Shown here piece by piece: positions 1-6,654 of a DNA stretch of 16,421 nt. The stretch's first letter is position 1; each line of letters starts with the position of its first letter. This stretch comes from JBNKLG01 sp050292235. Its GTDB lineage: Bacteria; Pseudomonadota; Gammaproteobacteria; Chromatiales; Chromatiaceae. A program made the translations under genes and the position numbers. The notes below the pieces were generated by a model, which saw only the letters and a program-made list of their open reading frames with translations, was not told where the DNA came from and did no database searches. Location: positions 1 through 16,421 of the forward strand of contig JBNKLG010000063.1 in assembly GCA_050292235.1 (NCBI GenBank). Direction: 5' to 3'.

Positions 1-802
1 AATAACTGAGACCGGCAGCAAAGAGTCGGCCATAGAGGCTGCCGGCAAACTGCAACATGCGGGCGAAAAGGGAGTGGTGATTAACCGGTACCGGTGGGGT
101 CTGGATCAGGGCCACCTGGGGGTTGCGTTCCATACGCGCCACCATCTCGCGGATGGTTTCGCCGGACATGACACTGTCGGCATCCAGCACCAGCATATAG
201 CGATAACGGCCACCCCAACGGGTGCAAAAATCCTCCAGGTTGCCGCTTTTGCGGCTTTTGTTCTCTTCCCGGTTACGATAATGCAGCGGAGTCTCTTCGC
301 CAAATTCCATGCGCCAGCGTAGCCATTCAGCCTCTTCCTGCTGCCAGGTAGCGGCATCCCGGGTGTCGCTGAGGACGAAAAATTCAAAATTTTTGCAATC
401 ACCGCTGTCGATCAGGGATTGACGAATAGCCCGCAGGCCGGCAAAGACCCGTTGGGGATCTTCGTTATAGATGGGCATCAGCAGTGCAGTCAGCGGTTCT
501 CCTCCGGTTTCTCCCTGTGGGGCCTCTGTGGTGCTGCACGTCTGGGTTGGTCCAATGCCGTGGATGCCGCGACCCCGTAACAATACCCAAAATCCCAGGC
601 TTGCCGTCCAGAACGCCGCACTGAGCCAGAGGGTCAGAATGGTGTAGAGCAGCAGCAGGAGCATCTCCAGCGGGGTGAAACCATTGTCATGCAGGGCAGC
701 ACCCAGCATGCTGAGCGCCCCCAGTGTGGTGATGATCACCAGAAAGAAATAGAGCTTGCGGCGATAACCGTGTGAGGAGGTGGCGGGAGGTGGTTGGCTC
801 AT
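1..802 (-). CDS. opgH: OpgH/MdoH membrane glucosyltransferase, N-terminal part, cut by window edge
   Basis: OpgH is the inner-membrane family 2 glycosyltransferase that polymerises UDP-glucose into the beta-glucan backbone of osmoregulated periplasmic glucans. The 267 visible residues start at an ATG (MSQPPPATSS) and show two hydrophobic segments at about 17-37 and 46-76, matching the first membrane pair of E. coli OpgH. A cytoplasmic catalytic domain follows, with LMPIYNED (109-115 region), KSGNLEDF (about 185-192), the nucleotide-sugar binding LDADSVMSG (DAD at 207-209) and ALIQTPP. The C-terminal half lies beyond position 1. The ATG is preceded by AAGGGA, which overlaps the stop of the upstream ORF, 11 bases away. 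Compared with E. coli OpgH (about 847 residues), this ORF lacks the roughly 130-residue cytoplasmic N-terminus; the upstream 160-residue ORF in the same frame may stand in for it. Family assignment is firm; the exact start is less so. Confidence 0.92.
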   Translation of the reverse strand, partial: MSQPPPATSSHGYRRKLYFFLVIITTLGALSMLGAALHDNGFTPLEMLLLLLYTILTLWLSAAFWTASLGFWVLLRGRGIHGIGPTQTCSTTEAPQGETGGEPLTALLMPIYNEDPQRVFAGLRAIRQSLIDSGDCKNFEFFVLSDTRDAATWQQEEAEWLRWRMEFGEETPLHYRNREENKSRKSGNLEDFCTRWGGRYRYMLVLDADSVMSGETIREMVARMERNPQVALIQTPPVPVNHHSLFARMLQFAGSLYGRLFAAGLSY

Positions 803-817
803 TGGGTTTGGCGTCCC

Positions 818-1300
818 TTATTCGGCACGGAACAAACGGCGCAACCTGTTGCCCAGGCGCTGGCGGAGGCCGTAACCATAAAGATCAATGGTCTGCTCGG
901 ACATCTCTAGCGGTGCTATCTCGGGTGTTGGCTGCCAAAGGCTCATGTCCAGCTGGTCAAAAGGCAGGCGTTGATCCTGAACCCATGTCTGTTGCCAGTT
1001 GGGAAACTGATTTTGCAATACCAAAGATTTCAACATGGGCAGATTAACCGCCTGGTCTTCATCTAACGAACGGCGCAGCCAATCGTCCAGGAGCGCTTGG
1101 GTTTCCTCTACGGCCAAGGCTTCGGCGGAGGCCTCCCGCTTTGTATCCAAATCCAGCGTGATGCGGTTTTGAATACGCTTAGCAAGGTGTTGTTGTTGCG
1201 CCCTCTCCTCGATACCCAGAACCTGAAGATAATCCTCGATCAAATGGTGAATGCCATCGACTGATGGGTAGCTCGTCTGGGCGTTTATTCCAGCATCCAT
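818..1300 (-). CDS. Unknown 160-residue protein between opgG and opgH; possible detached OpgH N-terminal domain
   Basis: This protein is not recognised by itself. It is soluble-looking, with no signal peptide or membrane segment, rich in Gln, Leu and Asp, probably mostly helical (about 15-130), and ends in a basic stretch around LGNRLRRLFRAE. Its ATG overlaps the opgG stop by 16 bases and its TAA is 15 bases before the opgH ATG, so the three genes should be one transcript. It is in the same frame as opgH: without the TAA at 818-820 the two would read as one protein through GTPNP. E. coli OpgH carries an N-terminal cytoplasmic extension of comparable size ending in a basic segment before its first membrane helix, so I infer that this is a detached or broken N-terminus. 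Sequence similarity to the E. coli extension is weak by eye. No strong ribosome site is seen; translational coupling to opgG is likely. Confidence 0.7.
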   Translation of the reverse strand: MDAGINAQTSYPSVDGIHHLIEDYLQVLGIEERAQQQHLAKRIQNRITLDLDTKREASAEALAVEETQALLDDWLRRSLDEDQAVNLPMLKSLVLQNQFPNWQQTWVQDQRLPFDQLDMSLWQPTPEIAPLEMSEQTIDLYGYGLRQRLGNRLRRLFRAE

Positions 1301-2874
1301 TGGTAGGTCCAGGTCTCGGAGAGGACATCCTGCTGATTGCGCAGAAAGGCGCGAAGCTCTGCGATCTTGCCGCTTTCCGGTTCGATCTCGAAGAAGAGCC
1401 GCCAGCCCTGGGTCTCTTTGTTGGGGAGCGCGATGGGTTTGCCGATCAGCTTGCCGTTGGTCACAGCCACCACTGCTTCGACAGGGGTGTCTGGAGGTAA
1501 TTTGGAGAGGGTCTCTCCAGCGAAGTCGATCACAAACTTGCGTTTGCTGGAGTCCAGATCATCAGTGCCCGCAGCACCAATGCGGGTAGAGAGGGTTCGT
1601 CCACCCTGCTGATGCTCCTCCGGATCTCTGGAGAAGGTCAGCTTGTATTTGAACGACATCTCGTCGCCTGCTTTGGCCGGCGTTTCCGGAATCCAGTAGG
1701 CCACAATGTTGTCATAACGCTCGGCAGTGCTGGGGATTTCCACCAACTGAATGGTGCCCTTGCCCCAGTTGTCCTCGGGCTCAACCAGAATGCTGGGGCG
1801 GTTATGGTAATGGGCTTCCAGATCCTGATAGTTATTGAAGTTGCGGTCGCGCTGCAACAGGCCGAAAGACTTGGGGCTCTCGATTTTGAAATCGCTCAAA
1901 CGCAGGCCTTTGGGGTTACTGAGCGGGCGCCAGATATGTTCGCCATTACCGGTGACGACCAGGAGGCCGTCGGAATCATGCACCTCGGGGCGGAAATCAT
2001 CCATCCATCGTTCCTTGTTTTCACCATGGAAAAACATGCTGGTCAGGGGGGCGATGCCGATTTTTTCGATGTCGGTACGTAGGTGCAGACGGGACTTGAC
2101 CTCCATCTGAGTCTGGATACCCGGCTTGATGACAAAGCAATAGGCGCCGGTGACACTCTTGCTGTCCATCAGGGCGTAGAGGGTGATTTCAGTGGCATCC
2201 CGCTCCGGTTTGACCAGCCAGAATTCACGGAAGATCGGAAACTCCTCCCGGTTGGAGAGGCCGGTGTCGATGGCCAGACCACGGGCATTGATGCCGTAGT
2301 TGAGATTCTGACCCACGGCCCGGAAATAGCTGGCACCGAGAAAGACACTCACCTCATCAAAGACATCGTCGCGGTTGATGGGGTAGTGCAGACGGAAACC
2401 GGCAAAGCCTGTGTCCTCAGGCAGATTCTCCGGCGTGGGATTCTTGCCAAAGTCAAACATCTCCTGTTGGTAGTTGAAGGGTTTGACCTCATCCCCATCA
2501 ATGACATTGATCTTGACCCGGTCATGAAACACAAAACCACGGGAGAAAAATTGCACTCGAAAGGGCAGGGCCTCATCTTTCCACAAGGAGAGATCCGGGC
2601 GGAAGCGGATATCCCGAAACTGGTCGTAGTTGAGATTGGCCAGATAGGGTGGCAATTCCGGCTGATCGGGCTCGTATGGCTTGGTCGAAAGCGCAGCGGC
2701 TCGACGCGCGACATTGGCGAAGGTGAAGGGGCCACCAACACGTTCCGATTCCTGTGCTTGAGTAGGCATCTCTGCCCATGCAGGAATAGAGGAAAAAACC
2801 AAAACAAGAGTAATGAGGTGTGATCTGATCGTCATGATGCCAAGTTTGATGTGATTCGCCCAAAAAAATTCCAT
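1285..2874 (-). CDS. opgG: OpgG/MdoG periplasmic glucan biosynthesis protein
   Basis: OpgG is the periplasmic partner of OpgH, required to build or branch osmoregulated periplasmic glucans. The product is 529 residues, close to the E. coli protein (511). The N-terminus has a Sec signal: basic/polar residues up to R17-H19, a hydrophobic core from about 20 to 33, and a likely cleavage site after AWA (34). The mature protein begins with FTFANVARRA and continues with family-typical blocks NYDQFRDIRFRP, NYGINARGLAIDTG, GEEFP-like REEFPIFREFW, and a long beta-rich second half (about 410-529) corresponding to the C-terminal Ig-like domain. I prefer the ATG at 2874 because AAGG (2882-2885) sits seven bases upstream; an internal ATG at 2835 starts closer to the signal core but has no clear ribosome site. 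OpgD is a close paralogue, but the adjacency to opgH favours OpgG. Confidence 0.95.
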   Translation of the reverse strand: MEFFWANHIKLGIMTIRSHLITLVLVFSSIPAWAEMPTQAQESERVGGPFTFANVARRAAALSTKPYEPDQPELPPYLANLNYDQFRDIRFRPDLSLWKDEALPFRVQFFSRGFVFHDRVKINVIDGDEVKPFNYQQEMFDFGKNPTPENLPEDTGFAGFRLHYPINRDDVFDEVSVFLGASYFRAVGQNLNYGINARGLAIDTGLSNREEFPIFREFWLVKPERDATEITLYALMDSKSVTGAYCFVIKPGIQTQMEVKSRLHLRTDIEKIGIAPLTSMFFHGENKERWMDDFRPEVHDSDGLLVVTGNGEHIWRPLSNPKGLRLSDFKIESPKSFGLLQRDRNFNNYQDLEAHYHNRPSILVEPEDNWGKGTIQLVEIPSTAERYDNIVAYWIPETPAKAGDEMSFKYKLTFSRDPEEHQQGGRTLSTRIGAAGTDDLDSSKRKFVIDFAGETLSKLPPDTPVEAVVAVTNGKLIGKPIALPNKETQGWRLFFEIEPESGKIAELRAFLRNQQDVLSETWTYQWMLE

Positions 2875-2896
2875 TAATTTGCCTTACAGGGCAGTC

Positions 2897-2909
2897 CCGG
2901 GTAACCCGG
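2897..2909. repeat. Palindrome CCGGGT-A-ACCCGG just upstream of opgG
   Basis: Perfect six-base arms around one central base; as RNA it gives a five-base-pair GC stem with a three-base loop. It lies 22 bases before the opgG ATG, immediately upstream of the ribosome site, so it could be an operator or a leader hairpin affecting translation. On the minus strand it contains CCGGGTTAC, nearly the same as CCAGGTTAC in the palindrome at 3018-3039. The function is inferred only from position. Confidence 0.45.
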
Positions 2910-2984
2910 AGAGGATATAGCCTTCGAGCCTTTGTGGAAAGGGGGCCGGGCTGGATATTTCCTCCTTTCACTGCAAAATGAGCC

Positions 2985-2997
2985 AAAAACCGTTTTT
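2985..2997. repeat. AT-rich palindrome AAAAAC-C-GTTTTT
   Basis: Perfect six-base arms around one central C, about 110 bases upstream of opgG. It could be part of a promoter or regulator site, or chance in an A/T-rich stretch. Nothing further can be said from sequence. Confidence 0.3.
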
Positions 2998-3017
2998 AAA
3001 TTGAGTGGATTTCTGTT

Positions 3018-3039
3018 CCAGGTGGACCACGTAACCTGG
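3018..3039. repeat. Inverted repeat CCAGGT-N10-ACCTGG upstream of opgG
   Basis: Six-base perfect arms separated by ten bases, extendable by G-T pairs on both sides. The spacing of 16 bases between arm starts, about one and a half helical turns, is compatible with a dimeric regulator site. It shares CC(A/G)GGTTAC on the minus strand with the opgG-proximal palindrome, 130 bases away. It may be an operator for the opg operon; there is no T-run, so it is not a normal terminator. Confidence 0.35.
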
Positions 3040-3200
3040 GGAGACTTCTAAATGCAAGCCATGGTGCATTTGTAACAGTTGACCGGAAAAAGGGGGGGCT
3101 TTCTCGATGATATAGAGGACGAGGACGACGATATCGCCTTCAACTCCGGCACCATCGTGACGATCGGTATTGCAAAGGATCAGGGGCGATTGATCTGTGG

Positions 3201-3551
3201 TTAAAGGACCTCAGGTTCGAAAAGCTGGGGCAGTAAAGGCGTCTCTTCATCCTCATTGATCGTCTGATTGGGGTTGAAATCGGCTGGGCGTTTGCCCGTG
3301 ACCAGATAGGCGAAGGCGATGATTTCGGCGATGACGTGGTAGAGGGATTCAGGGATCTCGTCGCCCAAAGGGATCTGGGCCAGGACAGCGGCCATCTCCG
3401 GGTCGGTTCGCAGAGGAACGTCATGGCGACGGGCCAGTTCGATGATCTCCTCCGCCAGCTTGTGTTGGCCTTTGGCCGTGATGCGGGGGGCATTCTCTCC
3501 GTCGTAATGCAGGGCGACGGCAATCTCGGGAGCGCTTTGGTAGGTGGTCAT
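3201..3551 (-). CDS. Stand-alone FlhB C-terminal-like domain protein (FlhB/YscU switch-domain family)
   Basis: The 116-residue product matches the cytoplasmic C-terminal domain of FlhB/YscU export-switch proteins: IAVALHYDGENAPRITAKG (about 9-27), LAEEIIELARRHDVPLRTD, AAVLAQIPLGDEIPESLYHVIAEIIAFAY. The membrane part of FlhB is absent, and the autocleavage motif NPTH just before xAVAL is replaced by SAPEI, so self-cleavage is not expected. The start at 3551 is chosen because its ATG overlaps the TGA of the FliK-like gene (ATGA) and is preceded by GGAG and AAGG; an in-frame ATG at 3629 would add 26 Pro/Ala-rich residues lying inside the FliK-like gene and is unlikely. The C-terminus is acidic (INEDEET) and ends LFEPEVL. 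Known short FlhB-like proteins (for example YlqH in Bacillus) are likewise paired with FliK-like genes; their role in export switching is not well settled. Confidence 0.88.
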   Translation of the reverse strand: MTTYQSAPEIAVALHYDGENAPRITAKGQHKLAEEIIELARRHDVPLRTDPEMAAVLAQIPLGDEIPESLYHVIAEIIAFAYLVTGKRPADFNPNQTINEDEETPLLPQLFEPEVL

Positions 3552-5371
3552 GCCTTCTCCCTCAGCAGGGGCTGCTGGTGGGCAGGTCTCTTTGGCTGGT
3601 GGGGCGACTGGCCGGGGAAGGTCTGGCATTGGCTGAGGGTAAAGCCGGCCTGGCCCAGTTTCTTTTCCAGTTGGGGCAGGGCCTGTCGAACCTTGTTTAG
3701 GGTCTCTTCCCGTTCGGCCCAGATGTGGAGACGCAGGTTTTCGCCCTGGAAATGCAGACGGGCATCCAGGCTGCCACTGTCGGCAAAAGGGAAATGGAGG
3801 TTGACCTTCCAGCTTGGTTCGGTCCTCTCATCGTCCTGCTGGTTGTGTCCATCTCGTTCGATCTCGATCCCTAAGGAGCGATGCTGGGGTTCTTCGGCCA
3901 GTGGCAAGGCAAATTGCCACAGTAACCGGCCTTCCTCCCGGTGTGACAGGCTCTGGAGTTGTTGCAGTTCCACCTTGGCCAGGGCAGCCTCGATGCTCTT
4001 CAGCAGGCCGCGTCCCTGTTCGTCCAGGCTGGGCTTTTCCTGAGGTGTTTGACGGGCTGTACCGAAACGTCCCAGCAGGGCCGCCACCAAAGAGGCTTGC
4101 TGTTTTTCGGGCAGGGGCTGCAAAAGGTTGAGCATCTGTAACAGGGCCAGTTTGAGGTCGTTGGCTGGGGGTGTGCGGCCTTGAGCCAGATTGGCCTCCA
4201 GAAAGAGTCCTGAACTGAGCAGCGCCTCCCGAAGCACCGTGGGGCTGAGATTGCCTCGGCTGAGTACCTGTGAGCGCAGCAGTTGGATCAGCGGTTGAAG
4301 CGAACCCATGTCCAATGGCTGAGTGGGCAGCCCTGGCGTTGTAGATGCCGGTGGGCTGGCGGTCATCGTTTGGAGTGCTTGGCGTTGCAGGCTGGCCAGA
4401 CGCAACAGCAGATTGCCCAGATCCTGTGCCTTGGGCAGACGCTGGCCAATCCATTGGCCTTGCTGTTGCTCGCTGCTGGCAGGTTGAGGTAGTACCAGAA
4501 GCTGGGGCTGCGGCTGGGTGGCGGTCAGTTGCAGACGCAGGTTGTCACCGACGCTGGGCAGGGGGGGAGGCAATTGCGCCCTGAGCAGGCTGCTGCCCCA
4601 TTGCAGGCGAACTTCACCCTCGGCGGTCACCGACACAACCTGCACATTCAACAGGGTGCCCGGTTTCAGTACGGACAGCGGTGAACTCTGGCTGGGGTTT
4701 GCCGCTACGGCCGGGCTGGTTGTGTTGAGCGGGGCCGCCGTATTGGGCTGTCTGGTGGCCGGTGGCAGACCACTTTTGTCGCCAATCATATCCAAGAGAT
4801 CCCGAGTGGTACTGGATGCACCCCATACTAGCACTGGTTGGCGCTGAAATAACCCGGCGCGGACGGGCCAGTTTGTCGCCAGCATCAGGATCTGCCCGTT
4901 CTGCCGATTGCGTATGAATCCCAATGAAATTACCGCCAGTTGTTCGGGTTGGCGGGTAGCGATCCTCAGTGCTCGGTAGGCTTGGTCGAGACTGTTGACC
5001 GGCTTTGTTGCAACAGGAAATGTCCCTCTGATTTGCAGACAATCATCTGCTTTTGGACGTTCTTGTGGTCCGGTTGCGATTGGGTTTGACCGGATATGGA
5101 TCTCATGGCCCAGAGGGGTATTGGGGGGCTGGATGCGGGTAATGAATTGTTGATCACCTGCTTGAATCAGAACCTCTCCATTGTTGAATCGTTGCACCAC
5201 TTGGGCGTCGAAAGGGAGGGCGATCGGTAGAGATCTCCGGGCAGGTTGGTTTAGCCAAAGCTCGTTGGCGAAAGGGCTGCAGCGGCAGGGCGGTAAGCGT
5301 ATCACCTCATCTATCGGCACCTGAGATTGGGTAGCCGATTCCGCCATCATAGGGATGGGAGAAAGGTCCAT
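3548..5371 (-). CDS. fliK: FliK-like flagellar hook-length control protein
   Basis: FliK-type proteins measure hook length and switch the flagellar export gate through the FlhB C-domain. This 607-residue protein has the typical make-up: a low-complexity Pro/Gln/Ser/Thr-rich middle (about 205-350), a helical segment with SGLFLEANLA (about 390-400), and a C-terminal globular region (about 519-588, from PSWKVNLHFPF through LEKKLGQAGF) like the Flg_hook domain, followed by a Gln/Pro tail. Small beta-rich segments near 45-100 and 240-290 (LNVQVVSVTAEGEVRLQW) resemble those of long Pseudomonas-type FliK-like proteins. The ATG at 5371 follows GGAAGG closely. It overlaps the FlhB-like gene by four bases, so the two are translated together. 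No other flagellar gene is in the window, so this may be a second, non-canonical FliK rather than the main one. Confidence 0.8.
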   Translation of the reverse strand: MDLSPIPMMAESATQSQVPIDEVIRLPPCRCSPFANELWLNQPARRSLPIALPFDAQVVQRFNNGEVLIQAGDQQFITRIQPPNTPLGHEIHIRSNPIATGPQERPKADDCLQIRGTFPVATKPVNSLDQAYRALRIATRQPEQLAVISLGFIRNRQNGQILMLATNWPVRAGLFQRQPVLVWGASSTTRDLLDMIGDKSGLPPATRQPNTAAPLNTTSPAVAANPSQSSPLSVLKPGTLLNVQVVSVTAEGEVRLQWGSSLLRAQLPPPLPSVGDNLRLQLTATQPQPQLLVLPQPASSEQQQGQWIGQRLPKAQDLGNLLLRLASLQRQALQTMTASPPASTTPGLPTQPLDMGSLQPLIQLLRSQVLSRGNLSPTVLREALLSSGLFLEANLAQGRTPPANDLKLALLQMLNLLQPLPEKQQASLVAALLGRFGTARQTPQEKPSLDEQGRGLLKSIEAALAKVELQQLQSLSHREEGRLLWQFALPLAEEPQHRSLGIEIERDGHNQQDDERTEPSWKVNLHFPFADSGSLDARLHFQGENLRLHIWAEREETLNKVRQALPQLEKKLGQAGFTLSQCQTFPGQSPHQPKRPAHQQPLLREKA

Positions 5372-5431
5372 ACCTTCCTATAGCGACTGGGAGGCGTTGG
5401 TCTGAATCTGCTTTCTTCAACTGCCCAGCAC

Positions 5432-5440
5432 TGCTAGAAT
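5432..5440 (+). promoter_or_regulatory. Candidate extended -10 promoter for carAB (TGCTAGAAT)
   Basis: TGC precedes TAGAAT, which fits an extended -10 element, 66 bases before the carA start codon. Only a weak -35 (TTTCTT near 5412) is present at suitable spacing. The 134-base gap between the divergent FliK-like gene and carA must contain promoters in both directions; no further element is clear. Confidence 0.4.
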
Positions 5441-5495
5441 CCTTGAAGTTTGTCTGACCCGCCAAGGGGGCCTCTGCGCCTTTGGCATCCGTTCC

Positions 5496-5508
5496 GGAGT
5501 GATTCTTG
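5496..5508 (+). promoter_or_regulatory. Ribosome site and TTG start deciding the carA N-terminus
   Basis: GGAG at 5496-5499 is followed after six bases by TTG at 5506. No in-frame ATG lies nearby, and the encoded LKTAAILVLEDGSVF aligns with the beginning of CarA proteins, so a TTG start is well supported. Confidence 0.75.
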
Positions 5509-6636
5509 AAAACTGCTGCGATTCTGGTCCTTGAAGACGGTTCAGTCTTCCGAGGGGTGGCCATTGGTGCCGAAGGCCATACTGTGGGCGAGGTGGTCTT
5601 CAATACCGCCATGACCGGTTATCAGGAGATTCTGACCGATCCCTCTTATTGCCGTCAGATCGTCACCCTGACCTATCCCCATATCGGCAATACGGGCACC
5701 ACTCCCGAGGATGAGGAGTCCACACAGATCCATGCCGCCGGTCTGGTGATTCGGGATCTGCCTTTGCTGGCCAGCAACTGGCGTAACCAGCAATCCCTGA
5801 ATGACTACCTGCGTGAACAAAATGTGGTGGCTATCGCCGATATCGATACCCGTCGTCTGACCCGCATCCTGCGCGAGAGGGGAGCTCAGGCTGGCTGCAT
5901 CATGGCCGGTGAGATCGATGAGGAGAAGGCGCTTTCTCTGGCAAAGGGCTTTCCCGGCCTCCAGGGAATGGATCTGGCCAAAGAGGTCACAACCCGGCAG
6001 GCTTATGGCTGGTCCAATGGGGTCTGGAGCCTGGAAGGTGGCCTGCCCGAGGCCAGCGAGGCCTTGCCCTATCATGTGGTGGCCTACGATTTTGGGGTCA
6101 AGCGCAATATCCTGCGCCTGCTGGTGGATCGGGGTTGCCGTCTGACGGTAGTACCAGCCAAGACCCCGGCCAGCGAGGTGCTGGCTCTCAAGCCCGATGG
6201 TGTTTTTCTCTCCAACGGCCCGGGCGATCCCGAGCCTTGCGACTATGCCATTCGCGCCATCAGCGAGATCCTGGAGCAGCGTATCCCTGTCTTTGGCATC
6301 TGTCTGGGGCATCAGCTCCTGGCTCTGGCCAGCGGCGCGCGCACGGCGAAGATGAAGTTTAGCCATCACGGTGCCAACCATCCGGTGCAGGATCTGGCTA
6401 GTAGTGCGGTGATGATCACCAGTCAGAACCACGGTTTTGCCGTGGATGAGGCCAGTCTGCCTGACCATCTCAAGGCGACCCATCGCTCCCTGTTTGATGG
6501 CTCTTTGCAGGGCATTGAGCGTACCGACTGTCCGGCCTTCGGCTTTCAGGGTCATCCCGAGGCCAGTCCCGGTCCCCATGACGTTGCGCCCCTGTTTGAC
6601 CACTTTATGGTCCTCATCAACGGCCAGACCGCCTAA
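5506..6636 (+). CDS. carA: Carbamoyl-phosphate synthase small (glutaminase) subunit
   Basis: CarA hydrolyses glutamine and passes ammonia through a tunnel to CarB for carbamoyl phosphate, the precursor of arginine and pyrimidines, in the cytoplasm. The 376 residues split into the CarA-specific N-terminal domain (about 5-150, with EVVFNTAMTGYQEILTDPSY) and a class I glutamine amidotransferase domain (about 190-370). Visible catalytic residues are C266 in FGICLGHQ and H350/E352 in GHPEASPGP, matching C269/H353/E355 of E. coli. SNGPGDP (236-242) is also present. The gene starts with TTG (ribosome site GGAG) and is followed 18 bases later by carB, so the two form an operon as in most Gammaproteobacteria. 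It is divergent from the FliK-like gene, whereas dapB is the usual upstream neighbour. Confidence 0.98.
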   Translation: MKTAAILVLEDGSVFRGVAIGAEGHTVGEVVFNTAMTGYQEILTDPSYCRQIVTLTYPHIGNTGTTPEDEESTQIHAAGLVIRDLPLLASNWRNQQSLNDYLREQNVVAIADIDTRRLTRILRERGAQAGCIMAGEIDEEKALSLAKGFPGLQGMDLAKEVTTRQAYGWSNGVWSLEGGLPEASEALPYHVVAYDFGVKRNILRLLVDRGCRLTVVPAKTPASEVLALKPDGVFLSNGPGDPEPCDYAIRAISEILEQRIPVFGICLGHQLLALASGARTAKMKFSHHGANHPVQDLASSAVMITSQNHGFAVDEASLPDHLKATHRSLFDGSLQGIERTDCPAFGFQGHPEASPGPHDVAPLFDHFMVLINGQTA

Positions 6637-6654
6637 CCCAGCACCGCTCAGACC

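Larger units (their letters stand above)
2875..3200. other. Intergenic region upstream of opgG
   Basis: About 326 bases without a convincing gene, between the opgG start and the stop of the FlhB-like gene. It must hold the opgG promoter, but I see no clear -35/-10 pair. It contains three short palindromes (2897-2909, 2985-2997, 3018-3039), a run of seven G after five A (3087-3098), and a short plus-strand acidic reading frame (3079-3204). No terminator with a T-run is visible for the flagellar pair. Confidence 0.6.

Noticed and set aside
2083..2823. 246-residue plus-strand frame antisense to opgG
   Set aside because: opgG is clear on the other strand with signal peptide and family motifs; the plus-strand frame shows none.
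3552..3629. Longer N-terminus for the FlhB-like protein (start at 3629)
   Set aside because: The extra 26 residues are Pro/Ala-rich, lie within the FliK-like gene, and bypass the strong ribosome site and ATGA overlap at 3551.
5372..5505. Sigma-54 or sigma-28 flagellar promoter for the FliK-like unit
   Set aside because: No GG-N10-GC with the right context and no TAAA...GCCGATAA-like pair were found on the minus strand.
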